DNA of 43,519 nt from Prevotella sp. (GTDB taxonomy: Bacteria; Bacteroidota; Bacteroidia; Bacteroidales; Muribaculaceae): positions 1-43,519 of the forward strand of contig JAMPBN010000008.1 in NCBI GenBank assembly GCA_023666665.1, in the 5' to 3' direction. The notes beneath the pieces were generated by a model. That model had not been told where the DNA came from. It searched no databases and worked only from the letters and a program-made list of their open reading frames with translations. Of this stretch, positions 30,429-39,753 are shown in pieces. The translations under genes were made by a program, and so were the position numbers. Position 1 is the first letter of the stretch. Each line of letters opens with the position of its first letter.

Positions 30429-31762
30429 CAGCTGAAAAGTTTTTCAAATTTATGCACGGCACCCGAAAGGCAGAACACCACCACTCTGTCGCCGCCTCGG
30501 ATTATCGTGTTGCCGCTCACGAGTTGGCCGTGGCCATCGCGAATCAGTCCGGCAATTGTCATATCGTGGCTCAAGTTCAAGTCCTTGACTGCTGCCCGGG
30601 TAATTTTGCTGCCCGGCTTAACTTCTATTTCTGCAACTTCGGCATCGGCGAGTGCCATTACCTTTGAGTTGTCTGAATCCTGGTCGAGCATACGCTGGAA
30701 TATGGCTCCGGCAGCAAGCAGTTTTTTGTTGACGACTGTGCCGATGTTCAGAGCTTCGGCTTCGCCGATGTATTGAATGTTTTCAACCTCGGCAATGGTT
30801 TTGCGCACCCCTAATTCATTGGCAGTCAGACACGCAAGGATGTTGCTCTCTGATGAATCTGAAAGCGCGAGAAATGCATCGGTGTTGTCAATGCCTTCCT
30901 CTATGAGCATATCGTTGTCGCGACCGTCGCCACACACAACGTCGGCTTTGGGGCAGCGCTCGGCCAGGCGAAGACACGCGTCGCAGTCGGGGTCAATCAC
31001 CTTGATGTCGAACGAGTCGCCAATCATATTGCAAAGGCGCGAGGTAATACGGCTGGCTCCGAGAATCATTATCTTATTGATATTGTTCTCTTTTTTACCG
31101 CAAAGTTCGCGCAGTTCGTCAACGTGTTCGGCGCGGGTCATAAAGTAGACAATGTCGTCGGCCATTACGGTGTCGTTACCGCCTGGAATAATGGTGTCGT
31201 GCTTGCGGCGAATTGCCGATACGTGGAATTTTTGACCCAATGCACCAAAGTCGCGCAGGCGCATTCCCGTAATCGAGGCGTTTTGGCGCAACTTTATGCC
31301 GATGAGTATCAGTTCGCCGTTCCACATCTCAAACCAGTGGCGCACCCACGAGTGGCGCAGTGCAGTGATTATTTCTTTGGCTGCGTAAAATTCGGGATAA
31401 ATGACCGAGTCAACTCCGTGTGCCTGGAAAAACGTTTGGTGTTCGCTGCGCATATATTCATAGTTGTCAATGCGAGCCACTGTTTTCTTCGCGCCCATTG
31501 ATTTCGCAATTGCACATGCTGTGATATTGTCTGTTTCAAAGGGTGTTACGGCTATGAAGAGGTCACATTTAGATGCTTTTGCGTCTTTGAGAGTGGCAAA
31601 AGATGTGGGCGAGCCGCACACCGTGCGTAGATTGTATTTGGCGTCGAGGGGATCGAGTTTGACGGCATCGCGGTCAACTAAAACAATGTCTTGTTCCTCG
31701 CGACTCAACAGGGTTGCAAGGTGTGAACCAACCTCTCCGGCTCCAACTATAAGTATTTTCAT
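30428..31762 (-). CDS. trkA: Trk system NAD-binding regulatory protein TrkA
   Basis: A 444-residue cytoplasmic protein made of two TrkA_N (RCK) plus TrkA_C units. The first dinucleotide-binding motif is IVGAGEVGSHLA near the N-terminus, and the second, IMILGASRITSRLC, is near residue 225. Each half ends with a TrkA_C domain (ILIGIKLRQNASITGMRLRDFG and AEIEVKPGSKITRAAVKDLN split by loops). It gates TrkH in response to ATP/NAD(H). It overlaps dxs (4 bp) and trkH (1 bp), so the three are co-translated. Confidence 0.96.
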   Translation of the reverse strand: MKILIVGAGEVGSHLATLLSREEQDIVLVDRDAVKLDPLDAKYNLRTVCGSPTSFATLKDAKASKCDLFIAVTPFETDNITACAIAKSMGAKKTVARIDNYEYMRSEHQTFFQAHGVDSVIYPEFYAAKEIITALRHSWVRHWFEMWNGELILIGIKLRQNASITGMRLRDFGALGQKFHVSAIRRKHDTIIPGGNDTVMADDIVYFMTRAEHVDELRELCGKKENNINKIMILGASRITSRLCNMIGDSFDIKVIDPDCDACLRLAERCPKADVVCGDGRDNDMLIEEGIDNTDAFLALSDSSESNILACLTANELGVRKTIAEVENIQYIGEAEALNIGTVVNKKLLAAGAIFQRMLDQDSDNSKVMALADAEVAEIEVKPGSKITRAAVKDLNLSHDMTIAGLIRDGHGQLVSGNTIIRGGDRVVVFCLSGAVHKFEKLFS

Positions 31763-33630
31763 AACAGAGATTTGGCTGCGTCGGCAATGGATTGCGGGTC
31801 AAGGCCGCAAAGTTGATACAGTTGTTCGGGAGTGCCGTGGGTTACGAATGTTTCCGTAGGCAGGCCGAGGCGCGAAACTTTAATGCCGCTATGGTCGTTG
31901 TCAGCGAGCCATTCGGTCACTGCCGAGCCGAAGCCACCGTTACGGATGCCGTCTTCAACCGTGATGATTGGCGCACCCTTGGCCGCAACCTCGCGTAGAA
32001 TCGTTTCGTCGAGCGGGCGGATGAATATCATATCGCAGAGTACGGCTGATATTCCTTGCTCTTTAAGAAGTTCAACGGCTTTCAAGGCGTTGGATTTCAG
32101 AGGACCGACGGTAAGGATGGTGATGTCGGTGCCGTCGATTATTTTCTTGCCACGGCCAAATTCTATTGCGGAATTTTCTGATTCGGAGGGAGTTGATGTT
32201 CCTCGGGGGTAGCGGATTGCAAATGGGCCGTCGGCACGTTTGGCTGCAAGTGTCATCAGTTGGCGCAACTGCCCGGCATCTGATGGGGCGGCAATGGTTA
32301 TTCCGGCAATGGAGTGCAGGTAGGCAAGGTCGAGAGCGCCGTGGTGCGTGGCCCCATCCTCGCCAACTATTCCCGCACGGTCAATGCAGAACGTTACCGG
32401 CAGATGTGCCAGCGCAACGTCGTGGAAAATTTGGTCATAGCCGCGTTGCAGGAAAGAGCTGTATATTGCCACGAATGGTTTCATACCGTCTTTGGCAAGT
32501 CCGCCGGCAAAGGTTACGGCGTGGCCCTCGGAGATGCCAACGTCGAACACGCGGTTGGGGAATTCTGCCGCCATTGCTGAAACAGAAGTGCCTGAGAGCA
32601 TTGCCGCTGTGATACCGACTATTTTGTCGTCGTGGCGTGCAAGTTCGGTGAGCGTTTCGCCGAAAACGTCCTGCCACTTGGCCTGCGCATTTGCTGACTT
32701 ACATCGTTGACCAGTAGCCGGGTCAAACTTGCCGGGGGCGTGCCAGTTGGCCGGGTCAGCTTCAGCGGGTGCGTAGCCCGCACCTTTTCGCGTGCGCAGA
32801 TGGAGCAGCTTGGGGCCGTCCATATTCTTAATGTCGTTGAGTACGCTGACAAGTTTCTGCACGTCGTTGCCGTCAAACGGTCCGAAGTAGCGAATGTTGA
32901 GCCCCTCAAAAATATTTTGCTGGCGGCTCACGAGGGCTTTTATGCTGTTGGTGAAGCGCATAATCGGGCCGCGTGAATTTTCGTTGATAAGCCCGAGCTT
33001 GCGTAACAGTTTGTAGGTCTTGTAGCGGAAATTATTGTAGCGTCTTGACGTGTTCAGCCGTGACAGGTAGCGGCTCAGTGACCCCACGTTGTGGTCAATA
33101 CTCATCTCGTTGTCGTTCAGAATGATGAGCACATTGTTGGGGGTGTTGGCCACGTTGTTGAGTCCCTCAAAAGCCAATCCGCCGGAAATGCTGGCATCGC
33201 CGATTACGGCGACCACGTTGCGTCGGGGCGTTTCTATTTTGAGCTGCGAGGCAATGCTCATACCCAAAGCCGCCGATATGGAGTTGGATGCGTGGCCGGC
33301 AGTGAACGTGTCGTATTCGCTCTCTGCCGGATTTGGGAAGCCGCAAAGTCCGCCCAGGCGGCGGTTGGTGGCGAAGCGTTCGCGCCGCCCGGTGAGAAGT
33401 TTGTGGGCGTATGCCTGATGACCAACGTCCCAGACTATGCGGTCGTAAGGGGTGTTGTAAACATAGTGAAGAGCCACTGCAATCTCCACGGCTCCCATGC
33501 TTGAGGCAAAGTGGCCGGGATTTTGCGATAGCTCTTGAATGAGGGTGTGGCGCAGGTCGTCACATACCTCGGGGAGTTGCTCCGGGGAGAGGGTACGCAG
33601 TTGTTCGGGCGAGTTCACCGCGATGCTCAT
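31759..33630 (-). CDS. dxs: 1-deoxy-D-xylulose-5-phosphate synthase
   Basis: A 623-residue thiamine diphosphate enzyme that condenses pyruvate with glyceraldehyde 3-phosphate, giving DXP, the first step of the MEP isoprenoid pathway and a precursor for thiamine and pyridoxal. The thiamine-diphosphate motif reads VIGDASISGG (from 142), where many DXS proteins have GDG; then FEGLNN. Other marks are WDVGHQAYAHKLLTGR, FTAGHASNSISAALG, ISEGHAVTFAGGLA, and the C-terminal transketolase part with RGTS and VEDGIRNGGFGSAV. Length is normal. It lies 20 bp after the serine palmitoyltransferase and overlaps trkA by 4 bp. Cytoplasmic. Confidence 0.96.
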   Translation of the reverse strand: MSIAVNSPEQLRTLSPEQLPEVCDDLRHTLIQELSQNPGHFASSMGAVEIAVALHYVYNTPYDRIVWDVGHQAYAHKLLTGRRERFATNRRLGGLCGFPNPAESEYDTFTAGHASNSISAALGMSIASQLKIETPRRNVVAVIGDASISGGLAFEGLNNVANTPNNVLIILNDNEMSIDHNVGSLSRYLSRLNTSRRYNNFRYKTYKLLRKLGLINENSRGPIMRFTNSIKALVSRQQNIFEGLNIRYFGPFDGNDVQKLVSVLNDIKNMDGPKLLHLRTRKGAGYAPAEADPANWHAPGKFDPATGQRCKSANAQAKWQDVFGETLTELARHDDKIVGITAAMLSGTSVSAMAAEFPNRVFDVGISEGHAVTFAGGLAKDGMKPFVAIYSSFLQRGYDQIFHDVALAHLPVTFCIDRAGIVGEDGATHHGALDLAYLHSIAGITIAAPSDAGQLRQLMTLAAKRADGPFAIRYPRGTSTPSESENSAIEFGRGKKIIDGTDITILTVGPLKSNALKAVELLKEQGISAVLCDMIFIRPLDETILREVAAKGAPIITVEDGIRNGGFGSAVTEWLADNDHSGIKVSRLGLPTETFVTHGTPEQLYQLCGLDPQSIADAAKSLL

Positions 33631-33650
33631 TGCGCTGCTCTCCTGTGCGG

Positions 33651-34838
33651 TTATTTAAGGATTCCGTTGGCTTTAAATACGCGCTCGATTGCTTCAAGTG
33701 CGCGGCTCACCTGCTCCTTGGTGTGGGTGGCCATTAGCGAAAAGCGGATGAGCGTGTCTTGCGGAGCCACGGCGGGCGACACCACGGGGTTTACGAAGAT
33801 TCCCTCGTTGAAGAGGTCGGTGGTGACCTTGAATGTCTTCATATTGTCGCGGATGTAGAGGGGAATAATCGGGGTGGAGGTGTTGCCGATTTCTGCGCCC
33901 ATATTGCGGAAACCTTCGAGAGCGAAGTTGGTGAGATCCCAAAGGTTTTGCTGGCGTTCGGGTTCTTGCTCCATAATGTCGATGGCCTTGAGGGCTGCTG
34001 CCGTGCTTGCCGGAGTGATGGAGGCGGTGAAGATGTATGAGCGCGAGTGGTGGCGCAGGAAGTTGGTGATTTCCTTGTCGGTGGCGATGAAACCGCCCAG
34101 TGAGGCAAAGCTCTTGGAGAACGTGCCCATAACGAGGTCAACGTCGTTGGTGCAGCCAAAGTGGTCGCAAACGCCGCGGCCGCCCTTGCCGAACACGCCG
34201 ATTGAGTGGGCTTCGTCAACCATCACCGATGCGTTGTATTGCTTGGCGAGGCGGCAGATTTCGGGAACGTTGGCAACGTCGCCCTCCATTGAGAACACAC
34301 CGTCGGTAACGATGAGTTTCACCTTGTCGGGGTCGCATTTTTGCAGCTGCTTTTCGAGCGATGCCATATCGTTGTGCTTGTATTTGAGGCTCTGACTGAA
34401 ACTCAGACGGCGACCCTCAATGATTGAGGCGTGGTCTTGTTCATCCCAAAGTATATAGTCCTCGCGACCTGTCAGACAGCTTACTACTCCGAGGTTTACG
34501 CCGAAGCCGGTGGAGTAAATCATTACGTCTTCCTTGCCGATATATTCGGCGATGCGGGCCTCCAGCTTCTTGTGGAGGTCAAGAGTGCCGTTGAGGAAAG
34601 GTGAACCGGCGCATCCGGTGCCATATTTCTTGATGGCTTCAATTGCTGCTTCTTTAATGCGTGGATCGTTGACAAGACCGGTGTAGCAGTTGGAGCCGAA
34701 CATCAGAACCTTGCGTCCTTGAATGTTGACCTCGGGGTCTTGTTCAGAGTCGATTGCGCGGAAATATGGATATACGCCCGCAGCTTTTGCTTTCTGCGGT
34801 TCTTGGTATTGGGCCAATTTCTGATTGAGCAGCTTCAT
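33651..34838 (-). CDS. spt: Serine palmitoyltransferase (alpha-oxoamine synthase family)
   Basis: A 395-residue PLP enzyme of the alpha-oxoamine synthase family that condenses L-serine with a fatty acyl-CoA to a 3-keto-sphinganine. It resembles the serine palmitoyltransferases of sphingolipid-making Bacteroides. Features are NCYTGLVNDPRIKEAA, GTGCAGSPFLNGT, the stacking His in WDEQDHASI (H136), VMVDEAHSIGV (D208, H211) and the Schiff-base Lys in GTFSKSFASLGG (K242). KBL and BioF are the nearest alternatives. Its leader is an array of seven 8-bp repeats (34851-34906) that partly overlaps the upstream zinc-ribbon gene's stop. It sits 20 bp before dxs. Confidence 0.9.
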   Translation of the reverse strand: MKLLNQKLAQYQEPQKAKAAGVYPYFRAIDSEQDPEVNIQGRKVLMFGSNCYTGLVNDPRIKEAAIEAIKKYGTGCAGSPFLNGTLDLHKKLEARIAEYIGKEDVMIYSTGFGVNLGVVSCLTGREDYILWDEQDHASIIEGRRLSFSQSLKYKHNDMASLEKQLQKCDPDKVKLIVTDGVFSMEGDVANVPEICRLAKQYNASVMVDEAHSIGVFGKGGRGVCDHFGCTNDVDLVMGTFSKSFASLGGFIATDKEITNFLRHHSRSYIFTASITPASTAAALKAIDIMEQEPERQQNLWDLTNFALEGFRNMGAEIGNTSTPIIPLYIRDNMKTFKVTTDLFNEGIFVNPVVSPAVAPQDTLIRFSLMATHTKEQVSRALEAIERVFKANGILK

Positions 34839-34850
34839 TGGTGTTTTTTT

Positions 34851-34906
34851 GTTTAACGGTTTAGGAGTTTAACTGTTTAACTGTTTAACGGTTTAACGGT
34901 TTAGTG
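34851..34906. repeat. Seven-copy octamer tandem repeat GTTTAACN
   Basis: From 34851 on the plus strand the units are GTTTAACG, GTTTAGGA, GTTTAACT, GTTTAACT, GTTTAACG, GTTTAACG, GTTTAGTG. All begin GTTTA and have exactly 8 bp. They fill the gap between the zinc-ribbon gene stop (34901-34903) and the serine palmitoyltransferase ATG at 34838, and the last unit covers the stop codon. Such an array can vary in copy number by slippage. Confidence 0.9.
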
Positions 34907-35650
34907 AGTCAGTTCGGGGTCAATGAGAATGCGACCGCAGTATTCGCAAACGATAACCTTTTTGTGCATGCGGATTTCGGTTTGCTTTTGCGGGGGAATG
35001 CGGTTGAAGCAGCCGCCGCAGGCGTTACGCTCAATCGTCACGATGCCAAGGCCGTTGCGGGCGTTCTTGCGGATGCGCTTGAATGCAGTGCGCAAGCGTT
35101 CGTCGTCAAAGTTGTCTTCGAGTTGCTTGGCCTGTTCGCGAAGGTCTTCTTCTTCGGTTTTGGTTTCGGAAACGATTTCGTCGAGCTCGGCTTTTTTCTG
35201 AGTCAGAACGTGCTCGGCATCAGAAATCATATCTTCGGTGACTTTGATTTCACCTTTTTTCTGGTCTATGATGCGGGCATATTCGCCGAGGTGCTTCTCG
35301 GCGAGCTGAATTTCGAGCTGCTGAAACTCAATTTCCTTTGAGAGAATGTCGTACTCCTTATTATTGCGAACGGTTTTGATTTGCTCGTCGTATTTTTCCA
35401 CCTTGGCTTTGGCATCGGCGATTTTGTTTTTTTCGTCGAGAGTGGCCTTTTTTGAGGCTTCAATGTCGGCGTTGATGTTCATAACGCGGGTTTTGAGGCC
35501 TTCAATGTGGTCTTCGAGGTCTTTTACCTCAATGGGGAGTTCGCCACGGATGGTGCGGATGCGGTCAATCTCTGTGAGGATTGTTTGGAGCTTGTAAAGC
35601 GCTGTGAGTCGCTGCTCTACGCTCATGGGCTGTTCTGTTTTGGTTGCCAT
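34901..35650 (-). CDS. Coiled-coil C4-type zinc-ribbon protein (zf-RING_7 family)
   Basis: A 249-residue protein: residues 1-190 form a long antiparallel coiled coil (Glu/Lys/Leu/Ile rich, with LEDHIEGLKTRV and EIEFQQLEIQLAEKHLG), and the C-terminus is a zinc ribbon with ACGGCFN and VCEYCGRIL (two CxxC pairs). It resembles the CT398/HP0958 (FlgZ)-type family, members of which bind RNA or sigma-54 in flagellated species. No flagella are expected here, so the role is unknown; RNA or translation-related function is a guess. It follows the Nif3-like gene by 6 bp, the usual pairing in Bacteroidota. A -7-like TAACTTTG at 35707-35714 lies inside the Nif3-like 3' end and could give it its own transcript. 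Confidence 0.88.
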   Translation of the reverse strand: MATKTEQPMSVEQRLTALYKLQTILTEIDRIRTIRGELPIEVKDLEDHIEGLKTRVMNINADIEASKKATLDEKNKIADAKAKVEKYDEQIKTVRNNKEYDILSKEIEFQQLEIQLAEKHLGEYARIIDQKKGEIKVTEDMISDAEHVLTQKKAELDEIVSETKTEEEDLREQAKQLEDNFDDERLRTAFKRIRKNARNGLGIVTIERNACGGCFNRIPPQKQTEIRMHKKVIVCEYCGRILIDPELTH

Positions 35651-35656
35651 ATATGG

Positions 35657-36436
35657 TTATAGTTTATATTCTATCGGGTTGGTCTCTTTTGCGCATAAGA
35701 CGAGTGCAAAGTTAGGAATTTTTTGCGAAATTATTTCCTTAAAAATATCTTTTGTGCACTTTTCTGTGTCAAAATGCGACAAATCAACTATTAAAATCTT
35801 ATCGCCGTAGTCCAGAAAGTCGTGATAGCGAACGTCGGAGGTCACGATTGCCTGTGCGCCCAAGTTTATTGCATCCGGTATCAGGAAGCCGCAGGCTCCA
35901 CCACCAACCACTACTTTCGAAATATTCTCGCCGCTACCTTTGGAGCAACGCAGGCCGGTGGCTGAGAGCGATTTCAAGCAGCGGGTCTTAAAGGCATCGG
36001 GTGATATTTTCTTATCTAACGTGCCGATTATTCCGGTGCCCGAAGGTGTCATCGCCGCAAGACCGTAAACGCCTAACTTCGCACCCAGTCGCCAGCTTAC
36101 GCCCCACGGCAGCGGGGCATTGTCGAGCGACGTATGGGCGCAATATACCGTAATGTCGGCCTTGATGGCTTCTATAATGGCTTGGCCCTGGAGTGTGGTC
36201 TCGTTGATTTCCTTGACTCCCTTGAAGATTATGGGGTGATGGGAAATCACGAAGTTGCAGCCGGCCTCCCGAGCCTGAGCTATCACCGAAGGGGTGACGT
36301 CGAGGCAGAGCATCGCGCCGCTACACTCCCGGTCGGCGGTGCCTATCAGCAGGCCGCTGTTGTCCCACTCTTCCTGGCCGGAGAGTGGCGCGACCTCCTG
36401 GATGGCTTCGATTATGTCGATGATCTTCACGCTCAT
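35657..36436 (-). CDS. Nif3-like dinuclear metal-centre protein (YbgI/DUF34 family)
   Basis: A 259-residue member of the NIF3 family, with metal-ligand motifs [20 protein letters not shown] and DLSHFDTE near the C-terminus. Known members form hexameric rings with a dinuclear metal site; E. coli YbgI is linked to GTP cyclohydrolase-like or metal-insertion roles, still debated. Here the chain is the short form without the PII-like middle insertion common to roughly 360-residue homologues. The ATG overlaps the aspS stop (ATGA). It is followed 6 bp later by the zinc-ribbon gene. Confidence 0.92.
   Translation of the reverse strand: MSVKIIDIIEAIQEVAPLSGQEEWDNSGLLIGTADRECSGAMLCLDVTPSVIAQAREAGCNFVISHHPIIFKGVKEINETTLQGQAIIEAIKADITVYCAHTSLDNAPLPWGVSWRLGAKLGVYGLAAMTPSGTGIIGTLDKKISPDAFKTRCLKSLSATGLRCSKGSGENISKVVVGGGACGFLIPDAINLGAQAIVTSDVRYHDFLDYGDKILIVDLSHFDTEKCTKDIFKEIISQKIPNFALVLCAKETNPIEYKL
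35707..35714 (-). promoter_or_regulatory. Possible internal -7 element for the zinc-ribbon gene
   Basis: TAACTTTG on the minus strand is a perfect -7 match, inside the last codons of the Nif3-like gene and about 57 bp before the zinc-ribbon ATG. No matching -33 box, so this may be chance. Confidence 0.3.
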
Positions 36437-38193
36437 TCTTCGGGGAGATTGAGCGCAAGGTTGAGTTCGTCGAGTTGCTTTTGGTCAAGCGGTGCGGGAG
36501 CATCGAGCATAACGTCGCGGCCGGAGTTGTTTTTCGGGAACGCGATGCAGTCGCGAATGCTGTCAAGACCGGCAAAAAGGCTTACCCAGCGGTCCAAACC
36601 GTAGGCAAGACCGCCATGAGGGGGCGCACCGAACTTGAATGCATTCATCAGGAAGCCAAACTGCTCCTGAGCCTTTTCGGGGGTAAAGCCGAGAATTTCA
36701 AACATCTTGGCCTGCAGGGCACTGTCGTGAATACGGATTGAGCCGCCGCCAACTTCCACGCCGTTGATAACCATGTCGTAGGCATCGGCGCGAACGGCTG
36801 CGGGGTCGCTGTCGAGCAGCGGAATGTCTTCGTCTTTGGGGTGGGTGAAGGGGTGGTGCATGGCCATAAGGCGCTGCTCCTCGTCGCTCCACTCAAACAT
36901 TGGGAAGTCAACTACCCAAAGGCAGGAGAACTTGTTTTTGTCGCGCAAGCCGAGTTGACGACCCATTTCTAGGCGCAGTTCGCAGAGCTGCTTGCGGGTC
37001 TTGTTAACGTCGTCGCCGCTCAGAATCAGAATCAGGTCACCGGGTTCGGCGTTCATGGCCTTAGCCATATCCTGAAGCACCTCTTGCGAGTAGAACTTGT
37101 CAACGCTCGACTTGACGTTGCCATCGGCCTCCATGCGGGCGTAAACCATACCTTTGGCTCCGATTTGCGGGCGCTTAACGTAATCGGTCAGCGCGTCAAG
37201 CTGCTTGCGCGTGTAAGTTGCAGCTCCCTTGGCGCAGATACCGCCAATGTAAGCAGCGTTGTCGAACACGCTGAAACCGTGGTCCTTGAGAATGCCGTCG
37301 AGTTCAACGAACTTCATATCGAAGCGGGTGTCGGGCTTGTCGGAACCGTAAAATTTCATTGCGTCGGCCCAGCTCATGCGGGGGAAGTTGCCGGTGAGCT
37401 CAATGCCGCGAATCTCCTTAAAAAGATACTTGGCCATTCCCTCAAAGAGGCTGATAACGTCTTCCTGCTCCACGAAGCTCATTTCGCAGTCAATTTGCGT
37501 GAACTCAGGCTGGCGGTCGGCTCGCAGATCCTCGTCGCGGAAGCACTTCACGATTTGGAAGTAGCGGTCCATGCCGCTGACCATCAGTAGCTGCTTCAGG
37601 GTTTGGGGCGACTGGGGCAGGGCATAGAACTGACCGGGATTCATGCGCGAGGGGACTACGAAGTCGCGTGCGCCCTCGGGGGTTGAACCAACCAACATCG
37701 GGGTTTCAATTTCGAGGAAGCCCTTGGAGTCGAGATATTGGCGCACAGCCATCGTCATCTTGTGGCGCAGTTCAAGGTTAGCGCGCACGTTGGGGCGACG
37801 CAGGTCGAGGTAGCGGTAGCGCATACGCAGGTCGTCGCCGCCATCGCTCTCCTCCTCGATGGTGAACGGCGGAGTCAGCGAGGGATTCAGCTCCTTAAGC
37901 TCGGTGGCAATGATTTCAATGTCGCCGGTGGGGAGATGTGGGTTCTTTGCCGTGCGCTCGGCAACCGTTCCGGTGATTTGCACCACGTATTCGCGGCCAA
38001 GGTGATTGGCAGCCTCGCAAAGCGCGGCATCGTTTTCAACGTTAAATACCACCTGGGTAATGCCATAGCGGTCGCGGAGGTCAACGAAAGTCATACCGCC
38101 CATTTTGCGGATGCGCTGTACCCAACCGGCCAAAGTAACCTGTTGGCCAACGTTGTCAATGCGGAGTTCTCCGCAAGTATTAGTTCTATACAT
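36433..38193 (-). CDS. aspS: Aspartyl-tRNA synthetase
   Basis: A 586-residue class IIb synthetase, of bacterial AspRS type. It has the N-terminal OB-fold anticodon-binding domain ([26 protein letters not shown]), class II motif 1 region ([20 protein letters not shown]), motif 2 ([18 protein letters not shown]), the bacterial GAD insertion domain in the middle, and motif 3 ([16 protein letters not shown]). It charges tRNA-Asp, and possibly tRNA-Asn if the cell uses the transamidation route. The promoter at 38232-38261 makes this the first gene of the long minus unit to trkH. Confidence 0.98.
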   Translation of the reverse strand: MYRTNTCGELRIDNVGQQVTLAGWVQRIRKMGGMTFVDLRDRYGITQVVFNVENDAALCEAANHLGREYVVQITGTVAERTAKNPHLPTGDIEIIATELKELNPSLTPPFTIEEESDGGDDLRMRYRYLDLRRPNVRANLELRHKMTMAVRQYLDSKGFLEIETPMLVGSTPEGARDFVVPSRMNPGQFYALPQSPQTLKQLLMVSGMDRYFQIVKCFRDEDLRADRQPEFTQIDCEMSFVEQEDVISLFEGMAKYLFKEIRGIELTGNFPRMSWADAMKFYGSDKPDTRFDMKFVELDGILKDHGFSVFDNAAYIGGICAKGAATYTRKQLDALTDYVKRPQIGAKGMVYARMEADGNVKSSVDKFYSQEVLQDMAKAMNAEPGDLILILSGDDVNKTRKQLCELRLEMGRQLGLRDKNKFSCLWVVDFPMFEWSDEEQRLMAMHHPFTHPKDEDIPLLDSDPAAVRADAYDMVINGVEVGGGSIRIHDSALQAKMFEILGFTPEKAQEQFGFLMNAFKFGAPPHGGLAYGLDRWVSLFAGLDSIRDCIAFPKNNSGRDVMLDAPAPLDQKQLDELNLALNLPEE

Positions 38194-38231
38194 TGTATCT
38201 ACACGTGTTGTTATATTTTTCTATCAGCCCG

Positions 38232-38261
38232 CAAAGTTAATAAAAAACCGGCAATTACCAA
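38232..38261 (-). promoter_or_regulatory. Promoter of the aspS operon
   Basis: Minus-strand TTG (38259-38261), 19 bp, then TAACTTTG (38232-38239), a full consensus match, 38 bp before the aspS ATG. Confidence 0.7.
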
Positions 38262-38332
38262 TTAGTCTTTCCTGTTTTTTTAAAACACATAATCGTTAAT
38301 AAATCTTCTTTTATGAAGAATGAACATTGGTG

Positions 38333-38364
38333 TTTGCTGTTTTGATAGTTTTTTCGTAACTTTG
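38333..38364 (+). promoter_or_regulatory. Promoter of the pyrB operon
   Basis: TTTG (38333-38336), exactly 20 bp, then TAACTTTG (38357-38364), an ideal Bacteroides promoter, 28 bp before the pyrB ATG. No attenuator or PyrR-type hairpin fits in the 28-bp leader. Confidence 0.8.
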
Positions 38365-38392
38365 CGGAAACTTTTCAACTGTTCGCATTTTT

Positions 38393-39316
38393 ATGGAACC
38401 TAAAAGCCTCGTTTCAATTGATAATCTCTCAAAAGATGAGATTCTCAAGATATTGCGTCAGGCGCAGTATTTCGAGCAAAACCCCAACCAAAAAATCTTG
38501 GATGGCCGCGTGGTTGCAACGCTCTTTTTTGAGCCGTCGACCCGCACGCGACTGAGTTTTGAAACCGCAGTGCAGCGACTTGGCGGCCGTGTAATCGGTT
38601 TCTCTGACCCGGCGGCAACGTCAACGTCGAAGGGCGAAACGCTCAAGGACACAATCAAGATGGTGAGCAATTATGCCGACCTCATCGTGATGCGTCATTA
38701 TCTGGAGGGAGCCGCTCAATATGCCACGGAGGTGACGAATATTCCCATTGTCAACGCCGGCGACGGTGCAAACCAGCATCCCTCACAGACGCTACTTGAC
38801 CTCTATTCGCTATATAAGACCCAGGGGACCCTCGAAAATCTGACCATCACAATGGTTGGCGACCTGAAATATGGCCGCACGGTTCACAGCCTGCTTATGG
38901 CAATGCGCCACTTTAACCCGACGTTCCGTTTCGTGGCCTGTGAGGAACTGCGAATGCCCGAGGTGTATCGCAAGTTTTGCGACAAGAATGGGATTTCTTA
39001 CACCGAACATACCGACTTCAATCAGGCCGTTATTGACACGAGCGACATTATTTATATGACCCGAGTGCAGCGCGAGCGCTTCACCGACATTATGGAGTAT
39101 GAAAAGGTTAAAGACCTCTACACTCTGCGCAACTCAATGCTCGAAACGTCGCGTCCGAATCTGAAGATTCTACACCCGCTGCCCCGCGTCAATGAGATTG
39201 ACCGCGACGTTGACGACAACCCCAAAGCATATTATTTTCAGCAGGCAGGCAACGGACTCTTTGCCCGCCAGGCCATAATCTGCCGCGCTCTCGGCATAGA
39301 ACTCCACGTAGAATGA
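38393..39316 (+). CDS. pyrB: Aspartate carbamoyltransferase catalytic subunit
   Basis: A 307-residue ATCase catalytic chain that joins carbamoyl phosphate and aspartate in pyrimidine synthesis. The carbamoyl-phosphate motif [13 protein letters not shown], the [14 protein letters not shown]-type block ([15 protein letters not shown]), [14 protein letters not shown], and the C-terminal [10 protein letters not shown] are all present, with normal length. Start ATG lies behind an ideal promoter. The stop overlaps pyrI (ATGA), so the two subunits are co-translated, as the c6r6 holoenzyme requires. Confidence 0.98.
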   Translation: MEPKSLVSIDNLSKDEILKILRQAQYFEQNPNQKILDGRVVATLFFEPSTRTRLSFETAVQRLGGRVIGFSDPAATSTSKGETLKDTIKMVSNYADLIVMRHYLEGAAQYATEVTNIPIVNAGDGANQHPSQTLLDLYSLYKTQGTLENLTITMVGDLKYGRTVHSLLMAMRHFNPTFRFVACEELRMPEVYRKFCDKNGISYTEHTDFNQAVIDTSDIIYMTRVQRERFTDIMEYEKVKDLYTLRNSMLETSRPNLKILHPLPRVNEIDRDVDDNPKAYYFQQAGNGLFARQAIICRALGIELHVE

Positions 39317-39753
39317 ATACTCAGAAGAAAGAACTTGCCGTGGCCGCCCTCCGTTCAGGCACGGTGATTGACCATATTCCTGCCAACGTGCTTTTTGAGG
39401 TGGCTCATCTGCTTCAGGTTGAGAACTCCGACTGTCAGCTCACCATTGGCAACAATCTGCCCTCACGCTCTCTCGGCAAGAAAGGAATCATCAAGGTTGC
39501 CGACACCACATTTCCCGAAGCCGTGATGAACCGCATTGCTCTGCTTGCGCCTGAGGCTAACGTCAACGTCATTGAAAACTACGAGGTGGTGGAGAAGCGC
39601 CGCGTGGAGCTGCCCGATACACTGGTCAACGTGGTTAAATGCAACAATCCCAAGTGCATCACCAACAATGAGCCGATGCAGACTCGCTTCATCGTGGTAG
39701 ACCGTAATCCAGTAACCATTCGCTGCAGTTACTGCGGCCAGATTCGCCGATGA
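39313..39753 (+). CDS. pyrI: Aspartate carbamoyltransferase regulatory subunit
   Basis: A 146-residue regulatory chain, with an N-terminal allosteric nucleotide-binding domain ([29 protein letters not shown]) and a C-terminal zinc domain with four cysteines (CNNPKC and CSYCGQ) that contacts the catalytic trimer. It gives ATCase feedback control by CTP/UTP and activation by ATP. Overlaps both neighbours by 4 bp (ATGA). Its length is a little short of E. coli PyrI (153), but all key parts are present. Confidence 0.97.
   Translation: MNTQKKELAVAALRSGTVIDHIPANVLFEVAHLLQVENSDCQLTIGNNLPSRSLGKKGIIKVADTTFPEAVMNRIALLAPEANVNVIENYEVVEKRRVELPDTLVNVVKCNNPKCITNNEPMQTRFIVVDRNPVTIRCSYCGQIRR

Noticed and set aside
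34851-34906. CRISPR array
   Set aside because: The units are 8 bp with no spacers between them; CRISPR repeats are 21-48 bp with unique spacers.
38281-38330. Regulatory hairpin (TTCTT-TTATG-AAGAA) upstream of pyrB
   Set aside because: The stem is only 5 A/T-rich base pairs and lies upstream of the promoter, so it would not be in the mRNA.
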